This document shows, piece after piece, positions 22,314 through 33,682 of a stretch of DNA of 64,000 nt (positions are counted from its first letter, which is position 1; the number at the start of each line of letters is the position of its first letter). Source of the DNA: Erinaceus europaeus (lineage: Eukaryota > Chordata > Mammalia > Eulipotyphla > Erinaceidae); the NCBI RefSeq assembly GCF_950295315.1, contig NC_080172.1, forward strand, positions 111,514,353 through 111,578,352, written 5' to 3'. A program made the position numbers and the translations under genes. The notes below the pieces were generated by a model, which was given only the letters and a program-made list of their open reading frames with translations, was not told the origin of the DNA and did not search any database.

Positions 22314-25300
22314 GTAAGGAGGATCCATAGTCTAGGAGGGTCTGTGCTTCCTGGAAGACAGCCGGGTCAGGGAGAGTGGAGGCCCATGGGGAGGCCTCAT
22401 TATCCATTGGAAAACTCTCTTTAACAGTTGCTATCTGTGTTGGGGGTGGGGCAGGAAAGGTAGCATAATATTTATGGAAAGAGACTCTCATGCCTGAGGC
22501 TTCAAAGTCTCATGTTCAATCCTCTGAACCACAAGACTGAACTCAATAGTGCTTTGATAAAAAGAGAAAAAAAAAAATGCTAGTTTCTGTCCAGATGCAT
22601 AGCTCAAGTGTTGAGCATGCATGATACCAGGAACAGCAGCCGAAGTTCTAGACCCTAAGCACCAACATGGAGGAAACTTCAGAAGCAGCGGAGAGCTGGT
22701 TGGCCTTTCTCTATATCCATATTTATTTATTTATTCTGGCATATATTTGTAGAGGACTTAAACTTTATACTTGTGGAATCAGTCTTTTTTTTTAATCACC
22801 ACTACTGTATTACATTTTGCCTCCTTGTGAAAATCTCTATCTGAATATAATCTCTATCAACAAAAGCTCCGCCAGCTTAGAAAGTCCTGAAGTCACTATG
22901 TCCCAGCTACAAAAATAGTGGAAAGAGAGAGAGAGAGAGAGATAGCTGGAGCAAAAAGATGTCTTCTAATTTCTAGGTTAACTTTAATGCAGTTGCAGTG
23001 GTATAACACGACAGAGTTTGTATTCTCTCAGTTTAGTGAGTAGTAACTATGTAATGGGAAAATTACATGAAGAAAGTCAGAAGAGAAGTGGAGAGATGGT
23101 AATAGGAGTCTGAAATGTGAGGGAATAGCAGACCGGGGTAGTCTGAGCCTGGCAAATGCTGGCATTCTAGGTCAAATCCTCTGCTCAGACTTTCTATCTT
23201 CATCAATGTTCTACTTACCCAAAGCAGGTGTGAACTGCAGGTGCTGGACTTAAGCAACACTGGGCAGACTTTCTGGAACATGAGGGCTGGAGCTGACTTG
23301 CCAGTGCATTCAGAAAAGAGAGACCTCATAGTGGAGCGACCTTCAAGGCAAGGGAATGCCAAGCCCTGTCTGGAGGTACTTGTAGATCTCGACGTCCTTT
23401 TGAATCCTAAAATGAGTCTTTACCAGCACCTGTTGAATTGGGCCCATCAGAAGGAAGGAGTTCACATTTGCTGTAAGAAGTTGAAAATATTTTCACTGGG
23501 AGCAATTCATGTCCATAATTTGAAAGGTATACCACTGGATGATACCCAGGAATTGGAAATAGATTTTTTCTGGCCGACGTTAATGCCACAAAACTTGAAG
23601 TCACTTCTTACAAAGACGAAAAACCTCAGGAGACTCTGCCTGAATTTCAGCACACCTGATGAAATCTCAGCCAGTGAGTGGGAGAAGTGGTATAAGGCTT
23701 CTATGGCATTCATTTCTGATTTCTCCCACCTACTTCATCTTCAAGAGCTGTACCTGGAATCGCCCTCCTTCCTCCAGAGCCATCTGAATGAGATGCTCAG
23801 GTAGGGTTGTGTAACAGGGAGCAGAGTAACAGGGAGGAGAAACATTCTATTATTAACTATTATTTTTCTTATTTCCTGATTGCCTCAAAAAAAGGTTTAT
23901 CATACTGCTGGAGATTAAACCCGAAAAAATGGTGATTCAGGAATGAAAGACATTTTACATAATTGCTACACTATTCCACTCTAACACATCTTGTTTATAT
24001 TAAACATTTCATCAGACTTTAACCATAAGAAGCTGAGGACAAACTTTCACAGTTATGGACCTTGCTCAGGTGCTAGGTGGATGGAATATTGAGTCTAGTG
24101 AGGCTGGTTCTTAGGTGCTGGTCTGAAAAGGTATCTTAGCTGATTAGACAACTATTAGTGAAGAGGACTGTGAAGACAAGATCCCACACAATGTCTCCAA
24201 TTCCTGATATGAAAGCTGTGACCAGGCAGGATTGTGAATATATAGACAGTGTAAGTGTGCAGTGGGCACTAAACAGGCTGCAGCTGAGGAATGAGGAAAT
24301 CTAGCAGAACATATACTGAGTGTGGTGACATGTCAGGGAGGCCCTGGAGACTGGCAGGACCAGCAGTTGCTGTGGGACTTTGGTGAGCTTTGGTCTGTGA
24401 CTTACTCCTAATGGTCTCACCCAGCCCAGAGATGGGGCATCTGGAGTCCAGAGAAAGTCTGAAGTCAGCCTGAGAGAGGTGTCTTCATCTGTATCCAATT
24501 CTCCTGCCAAAAGTGCCAACACTTTTGGATAGACAGGCCAGACTTCTTAGACTTTGTTCTACCTCATATTACTGTCTTCAAGGATTGAGAGAGAGAAGTG
24601 TGGACACTTATTTTCTTTATTTTCTACCTAAAAATAAAGAATTATGTTTTCAAAATGGCAAAAATTGAATGGCAGGCTCATATGAATACTGTCAGAAGGA
24701 TTCAGCCTTAAATAGTGCTGGACTAGTTGGGGCTGAGGGTAAGCATGAGACTTGGTGTATCATCACCTCCTATGGTACTGAAACTACTAACAACCCCATT
24801 CCGGCTCTTAACCTCTCTCTTTCCCCAGGTATCTTAATACCCCCTTGGAGGTCTTCTCACTCACTAACTGCACTCTTACAGAAGAAGACTTGACTGACCT
24901 GTTCCAGAGCCCACACATCACTCACCTGAAGGACCTGTGTCTGAGGGGAGTCCCCCTGACCTCTGTCAGTGAGCCCCTGCGAGCTCTGCTGGAGGTAAAT
25001 GCAGTCACCCTCCAGGACCTGGACCTGGGTCTGTGTGGCCTCCAGGACCCCCAGCTTGAGGCCCTGCTCCCTGCCCTGAGCAGCTGCTCCCAGCTCATCT
25101 CCCTCAGCCTGCATGGGAACAGTCTGTCTATAGCCACCCTGGAGAAGCTGCTGCGTTGCACCTCGGGACTGGAACATTTATGTCTCCAGCTGTTTCCTGC
25201 CCCTCTAGAGAGTTTCAGCCTCCAGCCTGTGGCATTTGATTTGCTCTGTACTCAGATCTCAAAGGTTATCAAGGACATAGGACACCCCAGGTCCATCATG

Positions 25301-25411
25301 GTGAGCACTGGTCACTGCTCAACCTGTGCCAAGAAGCTGTTCATACACGGGGAGCCCAAGATTCTACCCTGCCTGTCTTGTGCAGATGACTATAAGAAGT
25401 TGTCTTTTTGA
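22015..25411 (+). CDS. PRAME-family protein (PRAME-2), intact, three coding exons
   Basis: Coding exons 22015-22313, 23228-23800 and 24829-25411 join in phase (each junction splits an Arg codon AG|G) to give 484 residues, the usual PRAME/PRAMEF size. All introns are GT-AG. Residues 1-100 hold the N-terminal helical part (SLLRDEELAISSLKDLPTSL, then ALVQTWPFESLPLG), the area that in human PRAME contacts Cullin-2 ubiquitin ligase. Residues 100-290 include CELQVLDLSNTGQTFW and the VHICCKKLKIF segment. From about 300 the leucine-rich repeats run (HLKDLCLRGVPLTSV, then LISLSLHGNSLSIATLEKLL). Cys 454, 457, 472 and 475 form CX2C-X14-CX2C near the end. PRAME proteins are germline-biased LRR adaptors that can repress retinoic-acid signalling. 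A specific orthologue cannot be assigned. Two promoter-like elements lie upstream and AATAAA is at 25704. Confidence 0.9.
22314..23227 (+). other. PRAME-2 intron 1
   Basis: 914 bases, GT-AG, with a type-C SINE at 22450-22577 and a short GA run at 22926-22942. Confidence 0.85.
22450..22577 (+). repeat. SINE (type C) in PRAME-2 intron 1
   Basis: ggtagcataatatttatgga head, then the body ctctcatgcctgaggcttca and an A tail. Confidence 0.8.
23228..23800 (+). CDS. PRAME-2 coding exon 2
   Basis: Acceptor cccaaagcag, 573 bases (identical in length to PRAME-3 exon 2), donor CTCAG|GTAGGG. It encodes RPSRQGNAKPCLEVLVDLDV, then LNWAHQKEGVHICCKKLKIF, then HLLHLQELYLESPSFLQSHL. Confidence 0.92.
23801..24828 (+). 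other. PRAME-2 intron 2
   Basis: GT-AG, 1028 bases, alignable with 48250-49286 in PRAME-3. No inserted element is recognised. Short open frames here are not conserved between copies. Confidence 0.85.
24829..25411 (+). CDS. PRAME-2 coding exon 3
   Basis: Acceptor ctctttccccag. Encodes YLNTPLEVFSLTNCTLTEED and the C-terminal leucine-rich repeats, and ends at TGA 25409-25411 after DDYKKLSF. Antisense open frames opposite it are mirror images of the GC-rich repeats. Confidence 0.92.
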
Positions 25412-25703
25412 CTCACAGGAAGTGACATCTAACAATTTTGCTCCTCAATGTGCACACAACATATAGTATCTGGCTGATTGCTTCTGACATCATGCCCATG
25501 AGATGAAGAAGGAAAGGTGACGCAGCACCAGTGTTAGCCTGCAGGGAATGCATTTGACTCTAAATCTGAAGGGACTAAGTGCATATTTGTCTTATAGAAT
25601 CAGAAACACAAATTTTGTGAATAATTGCAAAGATGTGGGGTGATAATTTGGGTTGAAATTCATGTGGGAGATTTTACTTGCTGGATGTTATGAAGTGTTG
25701 AGA

Positions 25704-25709
25704 AATAAA
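25704..25709 (+). terminator. PRAME-2 polyadenylation signal
   Basis: AATAAA in gagaaataaaatgg, about 300 bases after the stop. The equivalent in PRAME-1 is AATACA. Confidence 0.75.
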
Positions 25710-25749
25710 ATGGATTTTAATGCTATTTTTCACTTGTTTCTGTTGTTTT

Positions 25750-25935
25750 CCTACCAAACTTATTTTTTAAAATTTATTATATTGAATTTTAATTAAACAA
25801 TCATGAGATACTGACAGTGGAAAAAAAGATAGAGAGTGACAAAGAAGAGCGACATCTGTAGCACTGTTTTGCTAATTGTGAAATGTCTACCCTGCAGATG
25901 GGTCTTTGCTTCCAGTAAACTAACAATGGTATGAA
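25750..25935 (-). repeat. Degenerate SINE, antisense
   Basis: T/A-rich left end, then a gagagtgacaaagaagag-type middle and gaaatgtctaccctgcagat, as in reversed type-A elements. Strongly diverged. Confidence 0.5.
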
Positions 25936-26014
25936 CCTGCCCAGAAAATTTCCATAAGTTCATCTCTTCCTTCTCCTCCTCCTTCTTCTCATCACCCTCT
26001 GCTCATATTCATAC

Positions 26015-28510
26015 CAGCCAGAGACACTGAGCCTGAGATGCCACCTTCCAATGACAATAATTTGATGAGGCATGTCCTAACACATGGAACTACCTAGTTC
26101 CCCTTCAAGTGGTGCACTCTCTAATGACACTGCAGACCCTAGATACAGGCTAGCACATAGAGGACTGGGTGCATGTAGACACATGTCCTTAAGGGAGGGA
26201 AACATATATACCTCAGAGGAAAAGTGCTTAGTAGTCCTCTGTGATTAGATTTAGACCTAATAAGGTTGGCATTGTAACAGAAAGGCCTAAGGAGGCTCCA
26301 TAGAACGTCTACTCAAGGATTCACTGCTTAGGCCTCGACACACTCATACACTCTATTTCACTCCCCTCAATCACTCTATCTACTCAACTCACTACACAAA
26401 AGAAACTAACATATATGTCTTACTATCTTTGACAGCATCAGAGATAGTGAGATAATATATTGTCACCCCTGCATAATATTTAAAAAAAACTGTCTACAAT
26501 TAACCAAGAGATATACTATCAAAGAAGTATATATCAGATAAAGGATAAATGTTGTCTGTATGTCAGCCTTTTTAGAATCATCACAGAGGTAAATGCAGTA
26601 AAACTCAATGTTGATGATAATAAAAATGAATTATTGCTGTCTGAAAATCTTTCTGAGATTGCAAGAAACGCTTCCCAGTCTCTTAAGATCCATGTCAAAC
26701 TCAGTCCTGATCCCATGAGACTTTGCTCTCCTCTTGATTCCTTACAAGGTTAAACTGCCACTGATGACCTCAATTAAAGAACAGAACAAGTGCCACCATG
26801 CCCCATTATAGGGCCAATGGCTTTTGCCTTTGGATTATAGCCAGAGACGCCAAGCCTGAGATTTCAGCCTTTCAACTGCAACAGTTTGGTGAGACCTTCC
26901 TTAGCAGAAGGAACTACCTAGTTCCATTTCAGATGGTGCAATAACCACATTGCAGACCCTAGATATAGGCTAGCACCTAGGGGGCACATGTATACAGGTG
27001 TCCATAATGCAGGGGTGTATACCTCAGAGGAAAAGTGCTTAGTAGTTCTCTGTGATTAGACTGAGACTTAAATAGCTTGGCAGTGTAGCAGAAAGGCCTA
27101 TGAATGCTCCACAGATTGCCTACTCAAGAATTCATTGCTTAGACCTAGACACACCCATACAGCCTACTTCACTCCCCTCAGTCACTCTATCTCCTCAACT
27201 AGCTCAACAAAGAAATATATGTCTTAAAATCTTTGACAGCATCAGCATTATTGTCACCCCTGGATAATCACTGTCTACAATTATCCAAGAGATACACAGT
27301 CAAATTATATGTATCAACTAAGGTAAGCTTGTTTTCTCTATGCCAGCTTTTATTAGAATCATCAAACAAGTTAATGTAGTAAAAATCAAGGTTATCTTCA
27401 AACCCATTGTAATCCTAGGTCTATTTCTTCCCTAACTTAAGTCCAGACTCCATAAACTTAATACAAGCTTGGCTACAGTAAATTACAATCAACACATTAA
27501 TTGCTGGGAGAAATCCTGAACTTTTCAGATGCAGAGGGGATGACAAAGCTTGGTCAGAGCAAGACACTGGCTCACTCAATGATGACATTTTTTTACTACA
27601 CCACCCCCAGGGTCCCTAATCTGGGAATCCTTAGACAATGGACTTAGACCTCTAAGAGACACCTTGGTCCACCATCATTGGTCATTGTATACAGGAAGGA
27701 ATTTTTAGACTTCCGTGGGCTTCTTCAGGACCTTGTCCTCACTATGAACTAGCAATGATAGGGACTGCCACACTCTGAATGGAAGCTGGGTCATCCTATC
27801 TGCCACTCATGGAAATCTTGACCTGAAATAAGTGCAGCCTAGAATGTTCCCAGCTGTGACCATGAATTGTGAGCTCAGGCTGACAGGGACTCAGAGGTTA
27901 TACAGGCCCCTGTGCTATAAATAGGAATATATATGGGCCCTGGTCAGGTGGACATGGTAGATGGTTCATTGTGTTTATATATTTTCTTTACATTTGGGAG
28001 CTAATGTCTGCCCTGATCCAGCTTTCTACTCCTGTTCTCAACTCTGACACCATCATATCAATCAATATTTTTATTCTGCTTCCATGTTAGCCATCAAGCT
28101 CATGCAAAAAGTGTTAATGTCATGTATACATAGGGGCAGACCTAAACGAGACCTTCTAGCTTCTTTCTACTCCCAAATCCCTATTCTCATCTGCTCTTTC
28201 CTACTATTTGTTTCCTGTTTATCCAACATTTTGTTTTGCTTTGCTGCCTTTCACCACCAAGTTGCAGATGCTAGTATGACTCCATCTTGAACTCCTTTGA
28301 CAGATGATTTTATTAATGTGTCTATAACCTCTCCTCTCCAGAGCACTCCTTCCTCCTAGGCAAGAAGAAATAGGCTGGGGCTAGGGATCGACTTGCCAAT
28401 TCCCATGTGCAGGAGAGCAACAATGACAGAATCTAGACCTTCTACTCTCTGGACTCCATAAGGCATTTAGATCCATAGTCCCATAGAGGGGAACATGTTA
28501 GTGGTAGATG
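26015..28510 (+). mobile_element. Old L1 3'-UTR region with internal tandem repeat
   Basis: Blocks match the L1 3'-UTR seen reversed elsewhere (ttgggagctaatgtctg near 27991 against the reversed copies near 20700 and 43225; the segment 28130-28290 also matches 33245-33360). Two related units, about 26015-26790 and 26830-27410, stand in tandem. No intact ORF. Confidence 0.55.
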
Positions 28511-28799
28511 ACCAGAGAGCTCTGAAATCCAATTCCATCAGCTCCTGGAGATAGAAGAAAATAAAAAAAGGAAGGAAAACTCTCAAAGAATAATAGGTTT
28601 ATCTGTGACTTAGAATGAAAGATAAAGCAGGGCCATAGAGAAAAAAATGGAATATTTATATAAATATAGCTAGTTGTAGAAATAATTGTCAACCTTTATC
28701 TGAGACCTTCAGAGATATACTGCATTTTTCAAAGGAGGGAATGCATACAGGGAACGCTGGTGGTAGGGATGGTTTGGAATTATATACCTGTTATACACA
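28511..28799. other. No feature seen
   Basis: AT-rich intergenic DNA without recognisable repeat or gene. Confidence 0.4.
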
Positions 28800-28918
28800 G
28801 CATGTCATTATGCAAACAGACTCTCATCCCTGAGGCTTAGAAGTCCCAGGTTCATTCCTTCAACCACTATAAGATAGACATGAGCAGTGCTCTGGACAAA
28901 ATAAAATAAATAATTTGT
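28800..28918 (+). repeat. SINE (type C)
   Basis: tgtcattatgcaaacagact head and the body catccctgaggcttagaagt. Confidence 0.75.
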
Positions 28919-28934
28919 ATTATCCAATATTTTA

Positions 28935-29130
28935 TTTATTGGATAGAGACAGCCAGAAGTTGAGAGGAAGAGGTGATAGAGAGGGAGAGAGAAAGAAAAA
29001 TACCTGCAACACAACCTCACCAGTTGTGAAGCTTTCCTCCTACAGGTAGGGACCAGAGGCTTGAATCTAGGTCTTTTCACATTATCACATGTGCACTCAT
29101 CTAGGTGCTCCAACACCTGGCCATATATTC
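28935..29130 (-). repeat. SINE-related fragment, antisense
   Basis: gaagctttcctcctacaggt and the following cassette resemble the units at 7393-7475 and 33365-33585. Confidence 0.55.
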
Positions 29131-29739
29131 ATGGGATTTTGATGAGCAGGCTCATAGGGGCTGAGTGTATATTTACTACCAACTATTGACCAGGATCACT
29201 TCCCTGGCTCCACATGCACGGGAGAACTTCCATAATTCATGAAGAGTGCTTCATTCTTCCTCTTCTCTCTGTATCTTTCTCCTATCTCTCTTATCTCTCC
29301 CCCTTTTCTCTATGTCTTATTGTATCTTCTTCCACTCTCAATTTCTAAGGCCCTTTCAAATAAAAACAAATAATATCAGTGGACATCAAACACTATTTCA
29401 CTTATCTGAGAGGAAAGAGAAAAGGAAAGGATGCTTAGAAGTATTAACAGTTGTAGTTGTGACTTGGATATAAGTGAATAAAAGGCTGTAGGAGTGAATA
29501 TAAATGGGAAAATAAACTATAGATGATAGATAGATACATAGAGTGATAGATAATAGATAGATTTATGTATGTAGTCAAACTATATCTGTGACCTTGTAAA
29601 TATTATTCCAGTTTTTGCTGGATGAGAGTGGAATTCAGAGATCTGATGCTGAAAGTAGTGTGATATTATAATCTTATTATCTTGTAGAGTACTATTATAT
29701 AAATATTTTTTTAAAGGTAGGAAAGTCATCTCTGTATGA
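29131..29739. other. No gene seen; AT-rich with GATA-type simple repeats
   Basis: gatagatagata-like tracts lie at 29525-29565. Nothing else is recognised. Confidence 0.45.
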
Positions 29740-30320
29740 GGTTAGGTCAAAGTCCTGAAGAGTTGTGCAACTGGAAAATAAGAAAGTTGGATTCACCACT
29801 GTGGAAAGCAGCCTGGAGAACTCACAGAAGGCTAACAGTAGACCTAACCTTTGATACTGTAATCCCTCTCCTGGGTATATATCCTTTTAAAATATTTTAT
29901 TTAAAATAATTTATTTAATTAATCCTGAGGAAGATAGTGAGAAAGAGAGAAAGAAAAAAAGAACTGATATCACTCTGGTCCATGTGCTGTCAGGAACTGA
30001 GCTCTGGAACCTATGCTCAAGAGTCCAGTGCTTTATACACTGTGCTATCTCCTGCACCATCTAGGCATATATCCTAATGACCTAAATATACCCATTCCAA
30101 AAGCTATCTGTGTATATGGGTATGTGTTCATAGCAGCAATATTTGTAATCATCTGACCTGGACACAACCCAGGTGTCCAACATAGATGAACTTTTGAGTA
30201 AGTTGTGGTCAATATACACAATGGAATAGTACTCAGATATTTTAACTGGTGAATTCACCCTTCACTTCATCTTGGATGGAGCTTGAAGGAGTCATGGATG
30301 TGAGATAAGTCAGAAAAGGA
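29740..30320 (+). mobile_element. Old L1 ORF2 3' fragment
   Basis: Diverged ORF2 C-terminal sequence (ctctcctgggtatatatcc, then aatggaatagtactcag), interrupted by an antisense type-B SINE at about 29887-30065. Confidence 0.75.
29887..30065 (-). repeat. SINE (type B), antisense, in L1
   Basis: The repeated flanks ggtatatatcc and ggcatatatcc are the target duplication. The body is reversed type B (actgatatcactctggtcca). Confidence 0.85.
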
Positions 30321-30357
30321 AGGATGGGGAGACAGGGCTATGAGAAGCAGCAGATGT

Positions 30358-30475
30358 GTTTCTCTTCTCTTCTCTTCTCTTCTCTTCTCTTCTCTTCTCT
30401 TCTCTTCTCTTCTCTTCTCTTCTCCTCTTCTCTTCTCTTCTCTTCTCTTCTCTTCTCTTCTCTTCTCTTCTCTTC
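30358..30475. repeat. (TCTTC)n microsatellite in L1 5' UTR
   Basis: About 23 pentamer units with one short break near 30424. The related L1 at 50110 has only tctctcctctcctctc at this place. Open frames of repeated R/E or S/L across it are artefacts. Confidence 0.95.
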
Positions 30476-30524
30476 CAGATCAAATAGGAATGCCAAAAGA
30501 GACCACCTGTGACCAAAAACAGAC

Positions 30525-31012
30525 AGCTGGTATGCTTCTAATTCTGCTTCTAAAACCCCCTTCTGTTTCATTTGGTTTAATCCCCCCTGCTTAACACTGT
30601 ATTCTATTTACATAACCACTGTTAACTAAGCACCAGCATGCCTGCATGGCATTGGTTTGATTTCACTTAAAGCTGTGGACTATTTACACTGTTAACTAAG
30701 CACCACCCTGCCTCCAGGGAATTGGTGGTTCAGTGGTAGAATTCTTGCCTGCTCCTCCCCCTCTCCTTGTCACACCCTGATTTTCACCAATCTCTTTTTG
30801 CTCCACCCTCTCTACATCACATCCTGTTTACACCCTATTGGGCAAGTATATATAAGGACAGGATTGTGAATTTTAGTTTAGTTTAGTTTACCTTATCTTG
30901 GCTTAGATTGTGCTGTGTTCCACATGAATGAAGACTGATCTGCATACAGCTCAACCTTGAGTCCCTGGTCATCTGACTCCTGCCCACAAAGCTAGCCTGG
31001 CAAGACAAGACA
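30525..31012 (+). repeat. Solo LTR, type II, forward
   Basis: It aligns along its length with the reverse of 11816-12228, from ggtatgcttctaattctgc to the U5 end. A TATA-like element (tatataagg) lies at about 30848. It has an internal duplication of a gttaactaagcacca unit (30624 and 30688) not seen in the 413-bp copy. It interrupts the L1 5' UTR. The termini are slightly decayed and I see no clean target duplication. Confidence 0.78.
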
Positions 31013-32380
31013 AGAATGACTTCAGGAACCCACCAAGTCACCAGGGAGTGTAAACATGTGTGGCTCATGGACAGATAGAAGCCTAGGGAGAGATTAAGTG
31101 GCTGATAACAGTCCAGCAGTTTATCAGTTGAGATACCACATTCAGTCTATTTCACTGACAAGGGGACAGTTGAGGGAGGAGAGGACTTCTCTGAGACTTA
31201 CCAAGTGCACCTCTGAATCTCCATTGCTACTGCCTTCAGAATATGGAGCAGCTTCAAAGAGGGCCTGTGCTGACACCAGAGGACCGAGAACTAACCAAGA
31301 AACTCAGAAGAAGACCTATAACTTGGGGGCATAGAGGTGGGGCTGTGAAAGTCTCTTTGCATAAACACTGGATTATCTCTGCCACACCCTGATTTATCTC
31401 TTCCTCACGAGTCAGTGATTAAGCTTAGAAGCCTACTTTGAGTTTCAAAGCCCTCAGGCTCCCATAGCCAACAGGATAGCAAAATCACAAAAGAGGCTTT
31501 TCAGCCACTGTGCTCCAAATCAGGGATTAAAATACTATTGAAACAAATGTTAACTTCCACAATTGTGAACCCTTTAATTACCTTACATAGACACAAGTCA
31601 ATCCAGACAATAGTGATCAGAAATTTGAAAAGTACTGAGAGAGGGAAAGCATAATATATAAAATGGTTAAACCAACAAGATGAAATATTGGAGAAATGAA
31701 CCTGGAAAAGAGTGCAGCTAAAAGCCCCCCAAAGGTTGAAGCACAAAATAGCGAGTTCAATATCCAAACATTAGCTAAGGAAATAATCACAGGAGTGAGT
31801 AAAGAGTTTGAAAGAATTGTAATTAAAATACAGGAACAACAAATGAGACTCTGGAAGAAAACACTATTTACCTCAACAGTAGAGGGGAGAGAAAATAGAA
31901 TAAATGAGACCAAAGACAGAATTAGCAAGGTCAGGATGAATTAGAGAAAACTGAAAAAGAAGTAAGAGATCTCAAAAAGAGATTCAGAAGCAACAACAGA
32001 GTCCTATTGGATGACTTCAAAAGAAACAATATACGCATTATTGGTTTACCAGAGGAAGAAAGCATTCTTCAGGCCATAATAGCTGAAAACTTCTCTAGTC
32101 TAGACAACAGCAAAGATATAAAGATTCAAGAAGCCCAGAGGGTCCCAAACAGAATTAGCCCAGACTTAAAGACACCAAGACACATCCTATTTAGAATGGA
32201 AAGGAATAAGGGAAGGAAAGGATGCTGAAGGCTGCAAGGGAAAATCAGAGCTACCTACAGAGGAAAACCCATACGATTAGCAGCAAACTTCCCCACACAA
32301 ATAGTACAAGCCTGAAGAGACTAGTCCCCAAACTAAGAGACCCCTCACAGAATGGGAGAAAATTTTTACATGCCATACAT

Positions 32381-32735
32381 TGTTGTTATGGTGGTCTGGT
32401 GTCGGGCTGCACCGCGGAGAAGAGAGCAGATGTCCAGAGCAAAGGGGTACACAAATCTTTATTATAGGATGGGGGGGGGGGTTGGTTCAGACCACGTAGA
32501 GCCAGCCGGCAATGGCCGTCCCCACTATCTGACCACGGGGGGAGAGCAGGGAGCGAGACCTCAGAGAGAGAGAGCTGAGAGCCCAGAGAGGGGGGGGGGT
32601 GAGGGGGCTTTTTATTGGGAGACAACCAGGGGTGACGTGTAGGGCCAGGATTGGTTGAAGGGGGCACTCTAGGATTTTGCGGGGTGTAGAAAAACCTGGG
32701 GGCGGAGACTGCATCAGAATAACTCCTCAGCAACA
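32381..32735 (-). repeat. Solo LTR, type I, antisense, with 6-bp duplication
   Basis: On the minus strand it runs from TGTTGCTGAGGAG to CATAACAACA, 355 bp, and aligns with the 3' LTR at 36944-37295. The 6 bases atacat flank it (32375-32380 and 32736-32741). The uninterrupted L1 site (tgccatacatcagataag) is visible near 55230. Confidence 0.95.
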
Positions 32736-33364
32736 ATACATCAGACAAGATGCTAATAACCAGAATACATAAAGAACTTGCAAATTTCAAAAAAAACAAC
32801 AACAAAATAATCCCATCCAAAAATGGGGGAGGGCATGGACAGAATATTCACCACAGAAGAGATGCAAAAGGCTAAGAAACACATGAAAAAATGCTCCATA
32901 TCTCTTATTTTTAGAGAAATGCAAATAAAGACAACAATGAGATACCACTTCACTGCTGTGAGAATGCCATATATCAGAAAAGGTAGCAGCATTAAATGCT
33001 GGAGAGGGTGTGGGGTCAAAGGAACTCTTCTGCACTGCTTGTGGGAAAGCCAATTGGTCCAACCTTTGTGGAGAATAGTCTGGAGAACTCTTGGAATGCT
33101 AAAAATAGACCTACCCTGGGACCCTACAATTCCTCTCCTGGGATATATCCTAAGAAAGCCAACACACCCACCCCAAAAGATCTGTGTATACATATGTTAT
33201 TGGCAGCACAACTTATAATAAAGCAAAGTTTGGGCCCTTTGGAATAGACCTAAAATAGACTTCCTAGCTTCCTCCAGCAGGAAGACCCCAGACCTCATCT
33301 GTTATATTCTCACTTTTACGTTCCTGATTATTAAACAATTTGTTTGGCTCTGTATTGTTTTAAA

Positions 33365-33585
33365 TTTTTTTAATTATCTTTAATTAGTTATTGGATTAAC
33401 AGCCAGAAATCGAGAGAAAAGGGGACAATAGAGAAGGACAGAGACAAAGAAACAATCACATCCCTGTTTTACCTCTCACAAAGCTTTCCCCCTGCAGCTG
33501 GGGATCAGACTAGGGCCATGAACCTGTGACCTTGGGCATTTTAACATCTGTGCTAAACCAAGTGCACCACCACCCAACCCCTTAT
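33365..33585 (-). repeat. SINE-related element, antisense
   Basis: T-rich left part, then agctttccccctgcagctgg and gtgcaccaccacccaacccc, as at 37995-38200. Confidence 0.6.
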
Positions 33586-33682
33586 GCTTCATTTCTTTAT
33601 GCTTTTTCAGACAACATTTTGCAAATATTATCATGATGTCAACCTGACTTCCCTGGGCAACTGTTGCTGAGGAGTTATTCTG

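Larger units (their letters stand above)
30322..33660 (+). mobile_element. L1 with internal deletion, hosting two LTRs
   Basis: It starts like the L1 at 50068 (ggctatgagaagcagcag against ggcagagctatgagcagcag). The 5' UTR includes an expanded TCTTC repeat. ORF1 remnants run from about 31680 to 32300 (FKRNNIRIIGLPEEE, then IAENFSSLDNSKDIK). At about 32320 the sequence jumps to the last part of ORF2 (agagacccctcacagaatgg), so about 3 kb is missing. ORF2 C-terminal sequence (32742-33240) then leads into 3'-UTR blocks. LTRs interrupt it at 30525-31012 and 32381-32735, and a provirus at 33662. Confidence 0.82.

Noticed and set aside
24857..25177. 106-codon minus-strand frame opposite PRAME-2 exon 3
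   Set aside because: Antisense shadow of the leucine-rich repeats. It recurs opposite exon 3 of all copies because the sense codons are constrained.
30310..30594. Four overlapping open frames of repeated R/E or S/L residues
   Set aside because: They are translations of the TCTTC microsatellite.
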